A stretch of DNA of 64,000 bases from Platanthera guangdongensis (taxonomy: Eukaryota > Streptophyta > Magnoliopsida > Asparagales > Orchidaceae): NCBI GenBank assembly GCA_039583875.1, contig CM077159.1, positions 5,583,371 to 5,647,370 of the forward strand, in the 5' to 3' direction. The notes beneath the pieces are model-generated. The model saw only the letters and a program-made list of their open reading frames with translations. It did no database searches and was not told where the DNA came from. Shown piece after piece: positions 1 to 9,873 of this stretch (position 1 is its first letter; each line of letters opens with the position of its first letter). Made by a program: the position numbers and the translations under genes.

Positions 1-2049
1 ATTAAAGCATGAATGTGCACTAATACAAAATAGGAATGTTATACAAAATACCCAAAATAAGACTTAAGGCATTACAAAATGTTTCACTTGATATTACATG
101 TTTTTCAAACCACGGCACGCAGGCCGGTCATACATGAAAAAAACAGCAAACACTTCCATTTGGGCCTTCGAGGGCCGGCTTCGCAAAAAGGGATTTAGCC
201 CGCTATTGACCGCTTGGTCCAGCTGCACCTGCAAGCAACAAACCACCGCACGGTGGCAAAACAAGGCAACGGTCAGCAATGCTGACCAATTATAACGATC
301 CCGCCCCCAACTCGGGGCGGCGATGCTCCTTCCCTGCATTTCATTAGCATAAGCGAGCAATATATATATATATATATAGCCATTTCATCACAGATGTTGG
401 CTCGCACGTCCACACGCCCCTTGCTCTCAGGGCACATTCTCGGTGAACCGGTCGATGTCACGTCAATTAAAGCCATAGACATTCCGGACTCACCACCGCC
501 ACTTTGACGGCCAAACATATGAGCAATTTGTCTTCCCGGCATGGGTCACGTCAATTTAAGTCATGGACCGCCGAAGACTCTCATCTATGCCAACGACAAG
601 TGCCACGTAACCTTAGGTCTCCTTAACCCGAACGAAATAGATATGGGTACGGTTCCATCTAACCCGTGCTCACGTCGCAACGACAATTTAAGCCATTTGC
701 GCAGGTTAAACTTCTCCCGAGTCCCATTTTTGTCACACAATTTCACATAACTTGGTTATGTTCAAGTTGGCTCTCAGGCCTCCATGTTGGCAAGATCTCG
801 TATCCGACCAGTTTTCCGGGTGCACCTTTGGGTTAGTCCCCAAGGCTCCCTGCTGCAATCTACCGCGTAGAAAACCCGAAAAACAAACAATAGCACGGAG
901 TCTTCTCCGACATTTATGCAATGCAACATCACCGATCTAGACCAACATGTCCGGGTAGGCTTCACACATCATGCCTATGTCCGTTCTCGCTTACGGACTC
1001 TAAACAACGGGGACTTCACATATCTACCCGAAGGAACGCCTCCAACTCTCCGCAAACTCGCGAGAGCGGGCTTCCTATGCAAAGAAAGAGAGCTACTCAT
1101 GCTCAAGATGAGGATCGTTACCCTAGCATTCCTCTTTGACGCCATTGAAAAGTAATAGGATGAAAAGCACCGCACTAGCTTTGCCTCCATAGATCCGGAG
1201 TCGGCTCGCGATTCGGAGCTCCGAAGCTCCTCCAATGACGGGATCTAGCTCCTTCTTCCTCCCTTGGCTCTCCTCTCTCTCTAAGGTTTAAGAAAGATAA
1301 CACTTAAGAAAAAGTGAGGGTTTCTAAGTCCAATCCCGGGTATATCCCTTCAGGAACAACCCCCAGCCGTTGGATCTCAAAATAAGGAAACGAACGGCTT
1401 TGATTCGGGACTGAAATGCCCAATCTGGACCGAACACGGCCTCGCACACGCCCGTGTCCAGGGCCGTGTGCCTCATTCGCCGTCAAAATCGAATCACCTG
1501 GAACCTCACACGGGTATCAAACACGCCCGTGTTCGAGCTGACACGCCCGTGTTCCACCTGACATGGCCGTGTGGCCGGCCGTGTACCCCATCATTTTTCC
1601 CCAAAATCAACCCGAGCACTGCACGGGTTCTAGGACATGCCCGTGTCCTTACCCGTGTCACCTCAACACGCCTGGACCCCAGGCCGTGTACACGGTCTCG
1701 ACACTCGACACTTCGTCGAGCGAAGATCATCGACCTGATGACACGGCCTTGGACACGCCCGTGTCCTAGGCCGTGTGCCTTGTCTCGACACATTGTCGAC
1801 ACCAAAGTGTCGACTTCCCGGGACGAGTGTCGACACGGGTCGACACGCCCTGCGACACGCCCGTGTCGCAGGCCATGTGCCCAGTCTCGACACAATGTCG
1901 AGACCAAAGTGTCGACTTCCCGTATCAGTGTCGACACAGGCTCGACACGCCCCTGGGACACGCCCGTGTCCTAGGCCGTGTGCCTGCTGCCAGAACCCAA
2001 ACTGGCCCAAAACGTCCCCCTTTGCTCCTTTGAGTTTCGGGGCGTTACA
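1..2049 (-). mobile_element. Partial 3' LTR of a Tekay/Del-like Ty3/gypsy element
   Basis: Read on the minus strand, an LTR begins at 2049 with TGTAACGCCCCG, directly after a purine-rich tract and the pol gene at 2138-4465. The other end is not reached before the window edge, so at least 2 kb of LTR is present. The region has no credible gene. It holds a (TA)n run near 361-378 and a dense array of ACGGCCGTGT and TCGAC inverted repeats at about 1446-1985. Overall layout resembles the solo LTR at 20194-23340: the palindromes lie close to the LTR start and a CACGGCACG block lies in the distal part. That suggests the same lineage, though not the same family. The lineage name is inferred from the adjoining integrase and chromodomain. 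Confidence 0.72.
1446..1985. repeat. Array of ACGGCCGTGT / TCGAC inverted repeats in LTR
   Basis: Variants of ACACGGCCGTGT and ACACGCCCGTGT recur many times. They are interleaved with TCGACAC/GTGTCGA pairs, for example around 1785-1830 and 1887-1960. The array starts about 65 bp inside the LTR when read on the minus strand, so it lies in the likely U3. It explains the Arg/Pro/Thr-rich open frames here, which are repeat artefacts. It is related in composition to the hairpins at 22856-23208. Confidence 0.85.
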
Positions 2050-2068
2050 ACTCTCCCCCTCTTAAAAG
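2050..2068 (-). other. Polypurine tract next to the Tekay-like 3' LTR
   Basis: On the minus strand the bases just before the LTR start at 2049 are purine-rich (CTTTTAAGAGGGGGAGAGT). This is the expected second-strand primer position and fixes the 3' LTR boundary. Confidence 0.6.
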
Positions 2069-2137
2069 AATTTCGCCCATGAAATTACATAAAGGAAAGA
2101 CATGTACAAAACCAAAATTTGTACCTGAGCGGAACAA

Positions 2138-3526
2138 CTACGGATACTCGTCAAGCATAGTGTGCTCTCGCTTCCAAGAGAGCTCCTCACAACCGCAATT
2201 GTCCCACCGGACCTTGACCATCCTGATCTCTTTATTGCGTAGCCGCTTGACCTCCGAGTCCTCGATCCGCACGGGCTTGACCTTTGTCGTTAGCCCACTG
2301 TCCACCAACACTTGATCAACCGCGATCACTTGCGTAGGCTCTTGCACCGCCTTCCGAAGCACCGAAATGTGGAATACATCATGTAAACCACTAAGCGCCA
2401 CTGAAAGCATCAACCGATAGGCCGCTTCACCAACTCGCTCCAGAACCTCAAACGGTCCAAGGTACCTCGGGCTTAGCTTTTTCAATCGCCGCACCCGCGA
2501 GACACCCTTGAACGGCTTGATCTTTAGGTACACATAATCGCCCACAACGAACTCCACGTTCCTGTGCTTGGCATTATAGTATTTCATTTGCCGGTCCTGA
2601 GCAAAAAGCAACCTCTCCCGAATGGTTCGCACCAAAGAAGTGGCACCCTCCACTTCCGATCGCTTATACAACTTTGACTCACCCGTTTCTAACCAAGACA
2701 ACGGCGTGCGACATTTTCTACCATATAGGGCCTCGAAACGCGCCATCTGAATACTCGCTTGGCAGCTATTGTTGTATGCGAACTCCACCAAATAAAGGTG
2801 GTCTTCCCATTGCTTTCCGAAATCCAAGACACACATGCGGAGCATGTCTTCCATAGTTCTATTGACCCTCTCGGTCTGCTCATCCGTTTGCGGATGGAAG
2901 GCTGTGCTGAATTTCAGCTTTGTTCCCAACATTTGCTGCACCAGCCTCCAATCATTGGACGTGAACCGCCCATCTCGGTCACTCACGATGCTGCGGGGCA
3001 CACCATGAAGCCGTACTATGTTATCCACATAAAGCTTTGCCAACTTCTCCACCGGATCATCCTTCCTATGCGGAATAAAATGCGACACCTTCGTTAATCG
3101 ATCAACAACCACCCAAATGGCGTCGTTTCCCTTCTGCGACCTTGGCAAACCGTGCACAAAGTCCATAGAGATGTCGTCAAATTTCCACTCCGGAATAGGC
3201 AAGGACTTAAGAAATCCTCCCGGCTTTTGGCACTCCGCCTTTACCAAGGCGCAAGTTTGGCACTTCGCTACGTATAGCGCCACATCCTTTTTCAAACCCG
3301 ACCACCAAAACAGTTTCTTCACATCACGGTACATCTTCATGCTCCCCGGGTGAATCGAGTACTTGGTATGGTGTGCCTCGTACAACAACTCCACCCGCAA
3401 ATTGCCCATACTTGGGACGCACAAACGACCGTCTTTCCAAAGCAATCCGTCCTCCACGACGAATTGGGAATTTGACCCATCCAGAGCCTCTACCATGAAC
3501 TGCTTCATATGAGCATCCATATCCAA
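2138..3526 (-). pseudogene. Tekay/Del-like chromovirus integrase with C-terminal chromodomain
   Basis: This is the integrase part of a Ty3/gypsy pol, 462 codons. In order it has a zinc-binding region (histidines in EAHHTKYSIHPG, cysteines in CQTC), the catalytic core (Asp in DISMDFVHGLP, Asp in SIVSDRDGRF, Glu in QTERVNRTMEDML), a GPF/Y-type segment (SPRYLGPFEVLERVG), and a chromodomain-like end (LRNKEIRMVKVRWDN). Chromodomains of this type direct integration to marked chromatin. It is continuous with the RT/RNase H frame at 3530-4465 and is separated from it only by an in-frame TAG at 3530-3532. The minus-strand order RNase H, integrase, LTR is normal for gypsy elements. Confidence 0.9.
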
Positions 3527-3529
3527 AGC

Positions 3530-4465
3530 CTACCGAATACGATCAGCCAGGTCATATTGGACTTCAGTCCAATTCAGAACTGCTTCAGCACTTGATTGCC
3601 TGTCCACACAAACAATCTCCAACGCCTCCAACTCCCGCACCAACCGCTCATCATGCACCGATAGCCAATTGGCTTGAGCTGGGGCTCGACGACTCAACGC
3701 GTCCGCAACCGCATTCCCTTTGCCAGGCACGTAGTGGATATTGAATGTATAGTCCCCCAGGAACTCCATCCACCTACGCTGCCGCATGTTCAGATCCTTC
3801 TGATCAATAAGATACTTCAGACTCTTGTGATCGGTGTAGATATCAATCTTCACACCGTACAAATAGTGTCTCCACAGCTTCAAGGCAAAAATCACGGCCG
3901 CTAACTCCAAGTCATGGACCAGATAGTTCCTCTCATGCACTTTTAGCTGTCTCGAGCCATAAGCTATTACACTTCCGTGTTGCAGTAGCACGCAACCCAA
4001 ACCGCTGCCCGAAGCATCGCTATAAATCTCATAGCCTTCGGTTCCACATGGCGAACTCAGCACAGGCGACGTGGTCAACCGACACTTCAACTCCTCAAAA
4101 GCTCGCGCGCTCTCCGGCGTCCAAACGAACTTATGCTCCTTCCTCGTCAAAGTAGTGAGAGGTAATGCTATCCACGAGAAGTTCTCTACGAAGCGCCTAT
4201 AATAGCTGGCAAGCCCCATAAAACTCCGGACTTCCGCTACAGTAGCAAGCTCAGGCCACTCCCGTATCGCAACAATCTTCGCCGGATCCACAGCAATACC
4301 CTCTCCACTCACTATATGCCCGAGGAACGCCACTGAGGATAGACAAAACTCGCACTTCGAGAACTTGGCATACAACTGATTTCTCCTTAGCATCTCCAAC
4401 ACCAAATGAAGATGCTTGAAGTGATCTTCCTCACTTTGCGAGTACACCAAAATATCGTCGATAAT
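3530..4465 (-). pseudogene. Tekay-like pol: end of RT plus RNase H, truncated at the RT active site
   Basis: The frame starts abruptly at about 4465, in the middle of the RT catalytic motif (IDDILVYS). It continues through the RT thumb ([25 protein letters not shown]) and RNase H ([50 protein letters not shown]). Everything upstream is missing: the RT fingers, protease, gag and the 5' LTR. Sequence beyond 4466 is unrelated, so this is a truncation and not a nonsense mutation. The TAG at 3530-3532 ends the frame, but the integrase follows in phase. Confidence 0.9.
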
Positions 4466-4629
4466 TTAAACTGGATTTCTACTTAATAACTTATGAATTT
4501 CACATGAACTATAGAGTTTGGGGTCTTGCCTGAGCGCTTGCAGTTATCACCTACACGACGTGGCATCACGGCGCATGTTTTCTCTTACTCTGATATAACT
4601 TAGATGTTGAGAAAATACGGGTTATTACA
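4466..4629 (-). repeat. Short fragment, possibly the start of another gypsy LTR
   Basis: Read on the minus strand the block starts at 4629 with TGTAATAACCCGTATTTTC, a start common for Ty3/gypsy LTRs (TGTAA...). It runs about 160 bp before meeting the broken Tekay RT. It differs from the LTR start at 2049, so it is not the missing LTR of that element. I see no coding potential. The identity is an inference from the terminal motif only. Confidence 0.35.
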
Positions 4630-4631
4630 AG

Positions 4632-4799
4632 GGAGACCTATTCCAGCACATCAAGTGGTTCAAGGATGTGGTCTAGATCCGGCAGATGTCGGATGGCTTC
4701 AAGTGTCGGCTCTTCGCCATCTCCCTCAAGGAGAAGGCGATAGAGTGGTTTCACCAACTATCGGCCAGCTCCATTTACTGCTTCAAGGACCTGCGCCGG
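4632..4799 (+). pseudogene. Tat-lineage gag, first fragment (interrupted by the chromovirus insertion)
   Basis: In frame from 4632 this encodes a retrotransposon gag segment (GDLFQHIKWFKD, then FKCRLFAISLKEKAIEWFHQ), with one in-frame TAG near 4674. The frame stops at the insertion point 4799/4800. It resumes in phase at 35920 (GFMLRFTTSKRR...), so this piece and 35920-36750 are one gene split by 31 kb of inserted DNA. The N-terminus of gag and the 5' LTR of this element are not present; the upstream neighbour is foreign sequence. Confidence 0.8.
4795..4799. repeat. Target-site duplication GCCGG (left), partner 35915-35919
   Basis: GCCGG directly precedes the TGATGTAGG LTR terminus at 4800. 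The same five bases directly follow the other LTR at 35914. Removing one copy restores the Tat gag frame. Confidence 0.93.
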
Positions 4800-6069
4800 T
4801 GATGTAGGCCTCTACCGCGGACACTATATGGGTTACGGGAAAGAAACAGATGCCACACTCAATCCATAATCTCACACGCACTAGAATTAACCGCAGCGCA
4901 CTCGCAAACATTTTATCACAGTTCACCAACGTACGGTAGCCACTCCGCGGGAAGGTCAAAACGAATGGCTATAGGCCGACGTTCTCCCAAGCTAAGAGGA
5001 CCAATATTGGGTCCGACCGAGCGAAAGTTGTACCAAAGGAGGTCTACCCAAAATGCGATCGAAAAATGGTAGATCTCCCCCAACAAAAATACAGGGTTCG
5101 CCAAACCCTTTCGAAAATAACGCGGTTAAGATGGATGCAAGTCAAAAGGAAAACCACGAAGAATCTAACGATTCAAATCCAACGCGAAAATCCTTCCGGC
5201 CACTAGAATATCAAGAGGGAATCACACTTGAGAGGAGAGGATCGTTACCCAAGTCGGAATAGATGATTCTGACTACCTTTGAAGGGTCGCTCTTCCACGG
5301 TTCCGCCGGAGTCGAGCCGGATGGAGAGATAGATCGTCCGCCTTGGCCTCTTCACACCAAAGTCCAGATTCCTCGTCGTAGAAGGAGACCTTTCCGGATA
5401 AAGCTTTACGTGAAGTGGGGTTGTCGGGTTCTCGTCAAAGGGGCTGCTCGGGTGGAGGAGGTAGGTGGTCGGCCGGCTATGGAGGGTGGTGGTCGGGTTG
5501 GAGAGGGTGAGAGGAGTTGGTGGCTTGGATGAGGGAGATGAAGGGCTGGCCGAAATCTTTAGAGGGAGAGAGGGAGAGGAGGGTGGCGGTTTTGGAAGAG
5601 GGGAATGAAAGAGGGCTGGCCGAAATTTTAGAGAGAGAGAGGGGGAGAGGAGGGTGGCGACTAGGAGATGTAGAGAGAGAGAGAAGGTTTAGCAAGAAAT
5701 GAAAGTCTAGGGTTTTTCTCATTCAACTTAAGTTAAACAAACCATACATGCCTATATATAGGCTTAACAACAAGTCTTGGCTATATGTAGCCCAAAATAA
5801 AAATAAAAATAACACACTAAATGGCTACATGCAGCCCTCAATAACATATCCCAAATAAGATAGCGTACTAATAATAAGATAAATTCAACTAGATATTTGT
5901 CTTGCGCCGAGGGCGGAAATTGTAGCGCCGCTCCATACGAACACCACGGCGACGCGAGTCCTTTGTTGGAGATGAAGGAGGGTCTTCCGTTATCGTGCCG
6001 TCATCAACAACTTGGGGGTCGTCGTCAACTTGGGGGTCATCATCAACTTTGGGGCCGTCATCGCCATCA
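4800..6069 (-). repeat. 3' LTR of the chromovirus
   Basis: The 1270-bp LTR runs (plus strand) from TGATGTAGGCC to GCCATCA. It differs from the partner at 34646-35914 at roughly 46 positions by eye (about 3.6%). A palindromic TATA element (CCTATATATAGG) lies at 5751-5762. The last 181 bp of pol (down to 5889) read into this LTR. The stretches 5400-5700 are GA-rich and give only shadow frames. Confidence 0.93.
5751..5762 (-). promoter_or_regulatory. TATA box of chromovirus 3' LTR
   Basis: CCTATATATAGG is conserved at the same place in the 5' LTR (35596-35607). It is palindromic, so it could function on either strand. Confidence 0.5.
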
Positions 6070-6084
6070 ATCCTCCCCCGCTTG
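6070..6084 (-). other. Polypurine tract of the chromovirus
   Basis: On the minus strand AAGCGGGGGAGGAT directly precedes the LTR start (TGATGGCGATGACGG). It lies within the coding frame of the pol C-terminus. Confidence 0.7.
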
Positions 6085-6149
6085 AAAGGACTCATCACCG
6101 ATGAGTTGTCTTGAAGATACCGTCGGAGAAGAACACCATCCAAGAGAGC

Positions 6150-6154
6150 CACTT
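6150..6154. repeat. Target-site duplication CACTT (left), partner 18283-18287
   Basis: CACTT precedes the TGTTGGAACACC terminus at 6155 and follows the right LTR end at 18282. Deleting the insert and one copy rejoins the chromovirus pol frame. Confidence 0.93.
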
Positions 6155-7669
6155 TGTTGGAACACCCTATTACTAATTTGGGTCAGGATCACTATGTCTC
6201 TAGGAACCTTTATTTGACCTCCTGTATAGCTTAAAAGGTCAATTCGAATTGAGTCTAAGGGTTAGAAGTCTAGGTTTGGAAGCTGCCCTGAAAACCAAGT
6301 TTTTCTGACTGGAGACTAAGTCTGATCGTCGAGCTCAGCACAACGATTCGTCGAACTCCGATCGACGATCGTCTAGCTCAACTTCGACAGATCGTCGAAC
6401 TCCATTCGACGATCGCTGAGCTCAACTTCATAATATCGTCGAACTCCATTCGACGATCGGTGAGCTCAGTTCGACGATTTTGACTCTGCTTTGGACCTTT
6501 ATCTCTGAGCTCAGTTCGACGATCTTTGAGCTCAGATCGACGATATTTTTGCTGCTAAAGATTTCCTGATCGCTGAGCTCAGCTCGACGATAGTAGAGCT
6601 CAGTTCGACGATTTCAGATAACTTCCAGAATTAAAATTCAAATCAGTTAAGAGTTATTCTGCAATTAATTCAGAGATTTGCTTGCCGTTTACATTCAATT
6701 CTGGACCAAGTTTCAAGGGATTTTCCAAGGAATAATTGTGTAGACTTTCCTCCAGAAGAGATTATGCAATTAAGGATGCAATTAATGCTGACCAACGGCT
6801 ATCCTTGACAGAGAATGATATTCTATTCTGGAACAGAGAATAAAAGACAGAATGGTTTTTGAATCAAACAGTAGAACAAGACAGAGCACACACAATACAG
6901 AATACAGAAAGATACTCAAAAGTTTTCTGTCAAAAATAATTCTGAAGAACACTCATCAAAGAGATCAAACTTTCAAAAATCTTCAGATCTCTTCAGATCT
7001 CAAAGTGTTCAAGGCCAACATCATTTCAAGACTCCAGACACTCAACATTTCATCTTGCTGAAATCATTTATTGCTGGAGTTCTATCCTTGAAGGCCTATC
7101 ACCCTCAGCAAAGCTCTTCTTCCTAAAGATCTCAAGGATTCAGGGGGAGCTTTGACATCAATCCACATAGTCTTCTCAGTTGGTTGAGAAAGAGAAGACT
7201 GCCATCACTCTCTCACCCCCACTCTGTAAAGGGTTTTTCAAACTCCCTTCAAAAGTTTGAATCTGGTTTTTGAGCACCTTGTCAAAAGCTCATTGGTGGC
7301 AAGACACCTGATCAAAAAATCTGGTTTGGTTTTTGAGCACCTTATCAAAAGCTCATTGGTGCCCAGGACACCTGATCAACTCATCCTGCAGTGGATTCCT
7401 ACCTAGGGTGGTAGAAGAGTGGATGTACCCAAGTTTAGGGAACCACTATATTCCCTTGTGTCATCTGGTTTTGGCTTGTTTTCTTTTTGTTTCTGGCCTT
7501 GATTTTTCTGTGCTTAGTATTTGCATAGCTCTGTACTGTGATTAGATTTATTTCTGCTTCCCTGCTCACACATATTACAACAATTATTGTAAAAGTTTGC
7601 AAAAGTTTTAAAGCACCATATACTCTATTCACCCCCCTCTAGAGTATATCAGATCTAGTTGCTCTTTCA
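6155..7669 (+). repeat. 5' LTR of the SIRE-like element
   Basis: The 1515-bp LTR starts TGTTGGAACACC and ends GTTGCTCTTTCA. The proximal third (6324-6615) is an array of GATCGTCGA/TCGACGATC inverted repeats. The likely TATA position (about 7223-7231) reads CTGTAAAG here, against CTATAAAG in the right LTR. Small open frames inside it are shared by both LTRs and are not genes. Confidence 0.95.
6324..6615. repeat. ATCGTCGA/TCGACGAT inverted-repeat array, SIRE 5' LTR
   Basis: About eight to ten short palindromic units pair ATCGTCGA or GAGCTCA arms with TCGACGAT arms, separated by 6-10 variable bases. The same array is at 16938-17227. Related arrays are inside gag (9437-9663) and before the third ORF (13131-13389). 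Confidence 0.9.
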
Positions 7670-7671
7670 AT

Positions 7672-7683
7672 TGGTATCAGAGC
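7672..7683 (+). other. Primer binding site (initiator Met tRNA type), SIRE
   Basis: TGGTATCAGAGC begins two bases after the 5' LTR. This is the standard complement of the 3' end of initiator Met tRNA used by most plant copia elements. The untranslated leader then runs to the gag ATG at 7797. Confidence 0.92.
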
Positions 7684-7796
7684 GAGGTTGGTTAAACATA
7701 CCATATCTGATTGGTTGTACAGGCTAACACCTGAACCCCAAGATCCCAAACTAGATCCTTTTTGTATTTTATTATTAGACTCTGTTTGCACAAATC

Positions 7797-9872
7797 ATGG
7801 CCCAAAACAAAGATTATGCTAGCACCAGACCTCCAGTGTGCAATCTGTCAAAGTTTGCACTTTGGAAAGCAATGATTAGACTTTACATGAATTCTATTGA
7901 TGAAGATATCTTTAATTCTGTTTTGACAGTGTGTCCAAGACCCCCAGAGAGCATAAGTACAAATGCTGTCCCACCTCCATCAGGAACAGATGCTGACATC
8001 AAAAAATGGAAAGTAGCTGATGCCAAGGCTATGAACATTCTAGCTCAGACAATGTCAGATGACATTTTTCAAAAGGTAGCTGAATGTAATTCAGCCAAGG
8101 AAATTTGGGACAGACTCTCAGAAATAGTCTCAGGCTCAGCTGATGAGAGAAAGGACAGAAGATCCCATCTCATCACTCAATATGAGAACTTCAAGAAGGG
8201 AGAGACTGAGTCAGTGGGAGACATGTACAACAGACTGAGTCTAATTGTCAGTGAACTGAGGACATTGGAGAAAGAGATCTCTCTAACAGAACTTAATGAC
8301 AAGATCCTAATGTGCTTCCCCAGCACTTGGGATTCAAGAATCTGGCCAATTAAAGATGCCAGAAGTCTGAATGAGATCACCACTGAAGCCTTGTTGGGTA
8401 AGCTCAAATCTTATGAGCTGCTCATCAAGAATAGAGAGGAAGAACAGAAGGCTGCTTCACCAGCCACAAGAAAAGAGAAGACCATAGCATTCAAGGTAAC
8501 TGAGGATCTGCCTGAAGATAAAGCTACAGGCAATGATGAACTTCTCAGCTTGTTGGCCAAAAGATTCTACAAGATGGCCAGAAAGGACTTCAGAAGAAGA
8601 TCATACAAGGAGCAGGATAAGCCAAGGTATGACAAGTCCATTGGTAATAACAAAGACAATATTTGCTTTGGTTGCAGGAAACCAGGGCACATAGTTCCTG
8701 ATTGTCCAGAGAACAAGAACAAGGACAGAAGGGACAGAAAAGAAAGAAGAAAGGAGAAAGACTCCAAAAGGAATGGCAATAGCAAACCTTCTTCAAGCAA
8801 AAATAAGCATACAAGGAAAGGGTTTGTTGCTGAATCCTGGAGTGAGACTGAAGAGGAGTCAGAAGCCTCTTCCAGCTCCAGTGATGATGAGGATGATGCA
8901 GAAGAAAAGGAGTTCTGCATGATGGCAATCAATTCCTCACAGCATAATTCAGAGGAAGAGGAGTCAGAGTCAGACTCAGAGACTCAACCTGAAGAAGATC
9001 AGGTAATTGGTTCCTTTGATTTTAGTTCAGAAGATTTTAAATCTGAATTTAAAGCACTGTGTTTAGACCTGCTAAAGTCTGAGAAAGAGATTACCTCTCT
9101 CAGAAATCAATTATCTGAACACAATGGTTTAAAGTCAGAAAACCTCAAACTCTCTCAGGAGTTGGAGAACTGTAGGGAACAGATAGCTACACTGAAAAGT
9201 GAGCTCTCTGAGGCCAAGAAGCTTGAAGAATCCCTTAATGGGAGAAGCATCAAGCTGATGGACATCACAAGCACAGTGAACTCTAGATTTAACAGTACAC
9301 TGGGCTTGGGTGCCTCATCCAGCCAACCTATTGTTCTAACAACTCCCATCAAGTTTATTTCTGACAAGGGAAAGGGAGTTGTAGAGGTTGCTAGGAAAAA
9401 TTCTGATCTGCCTCAGAAAACTAAGTCCCAGCAGAAATCGTCGAACGTAGATCGACGATCGCCGAATGAAGATCGACGATCGCCGAACGCAGCTCGACGA
9501 TCTCAGGAAAAATCGTCGAACGCAGATCGACGATCTCAGCCAAAGTCGTCGAACGCAGCTCGACGATCTCATATACCTGACCTCATCCATAGTCGACCGT
9601 CGAACGGAGCTCGACGCTCTGACCCAAGATCGTCGAACGCAGCTCCAAGATCGTCGAACAGAGGTCAGAGCTCTGGAAACTTGTTTAAAGGCAAATCAAA
9701 ATTGAATCCTAAGGGTTCTTCATCCCAAACCTTTAACCCTTATACTGAATGGATTATACCTCCAAGGAGATATCATCCTGAAGGATACAAGAGTCAACCT
9801 GGGATGTCTTTCATTTCTGAATTTAAAGACTATCAACCTAGGCCCAAGGTAAACTGGGTCAAAAACAAGTAA
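7797..9872 (+). CDS. SIRE-like gag (nucleocapsid), intact 691 codons
   Basis: ATG at 7797 follows a 113-bp leader. The N-terminal half is a copia gag (FALWKAMIRLYM, WDRLSEIVSG, LNDKILMCFPSTW). A CCHC zinc knuckle (CFGCRKPGHIVPDC) lies near residue 290, followed by a Lys/Arg-rich stretch. An acidic Ser/Glu/Asp region (about 350-395) precedes a predicted coiled coil (about 420-480). Residues about 548-622 are a Ser/Arg/Asn repeat (SSNADRRS, SSNAARRS units) written by the palindromic DNA array. The stop at 9870-9872 is followed by pol in the +1 frame. The protein would package element RNA in cytoplasmic particles. No break is visible, so it could still be made. Confidence 0.92.
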   Translation: MAQNKDYASTRPPVCNLSKFALWKAMIRLYMNSIDEDIFNSVLTVCPRPPESISTNAVPPPSGTDADIKKWKVADAKAMNILAQTMSDDIFQKVAECNSAKEIWDRLSEIVSGSADERKDRRSHLITQYENFKKGETESVGDMYNRLSLIVSELRTLEKEISLTELNDKILMCFPSTWDSRIWPIKDARSLNEITTEALLGKLKSYELLIKNREEEQKAASPATRKEKTIAFKVTEDLPEDKATGNDELLSLLAKRFYKMARKDFRRRSYKEQDKPRYDKSIGNNKDNICFGCRKPGHIVPDCPENKNKDRRDRKERRKEKDSKRNGNSKPSSSKNKHTRKGFVAESWSETEEESEASSSSSDDEDDAEEKEFCMMAINSSQHNSEEEESESDSETQPEEDQVIGSFDFSSEDFKSEFKALCLDLLKSEKEITSLRNQLSEHNGLKSENLKLSQELENCREQIATLKSELSEAKKLEESLNGRSIKLMDITSTVNSRFNSTLGLGASSSQPIVLTTPIKFISDKGKGVVEVARKNSDLPQKTKSQQKSSNVDRRSPNEDRRSPNAARRSQEKSSNADRRSQPKSSNAARRSHIPDLIHSRPSNGARRSDPRSSNAAPRSSNRGQSSGNLFKGKSKLNPKGSSSQTFNPYTEWIIPPRRYHPEGYKSQPGMSFISEFKDYQPRPKVNWVKNK
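9437..9663 (+). repeat. Palindrome array embedded in the SIRE gag reading frame
   Basis: Units of TCGTCGAACGCAGATCGACG and close variants recur about eight times, in frame, giving (S)SN.(D/A)RRS peptides. The arms match the arrays in this element's LTRs. Spacing and centre bases vary more than the arms do. Confidence 0.92.
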
Positions 9873-9873
9873 A

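Larger units (their letters stand above)
5889..6154 (-). pseudogene. C-terminal end of chromovirus pol, running into the 3' LTR
   Basis: The frame continues from the integrase fragment at 18331-19854 across the SIRE insertion (LLDGVLLRRYLQDNSS...). It passes the LTR edge at 6069 and stops at 5887-5889. It contains tandem DDDPQV-type repeats and a basic tail (RRYNFRPRRK). Extension of pol into the 3' LTR is known for CRM-type chromoviruses. The repeat differs in the other LTR (DDGPQV units), so this part of the protein changes with the LTR. Confidence 0.7.

Noticed and set aside
1468..2065. Open frames rich in Arg, Pro and Thr on both strands
   Set aside because: They are produced by the ACGGCCGTGT/TCGAC repeat array in an LTR and are open on several frames at once.
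5263..5722. GA-rich frames (EGERERR-type and antisense), copies at 35108-35567
   Set aside because: Low-complexity GA repeats in the chromovirus LTRs; both strands open, no domain.
6324..6615. CRISPR-like array of short repeats and spacers
   Set aside because: Units are palindromes with variable, short spacing, inside LTRs of a plant retrotransposon. There is no constant 24-40-bp repeat with unique spacers and no cas genes.
6852..7545. Two small ORFs (69-70 aa), also at 17466-17651 and 17947-18159
   Set aside because: They lie in the paired SIRE LTRs, overlap the likely TATA region and resemble no protein.
8567..8932. Minus-strand Ser/Leu-rich ORFs over SIRE gag
   Set aside because: Complement of the Lys/Glu-rich gag; the gag frame carries the zinc knuckle and is clearly the real one.
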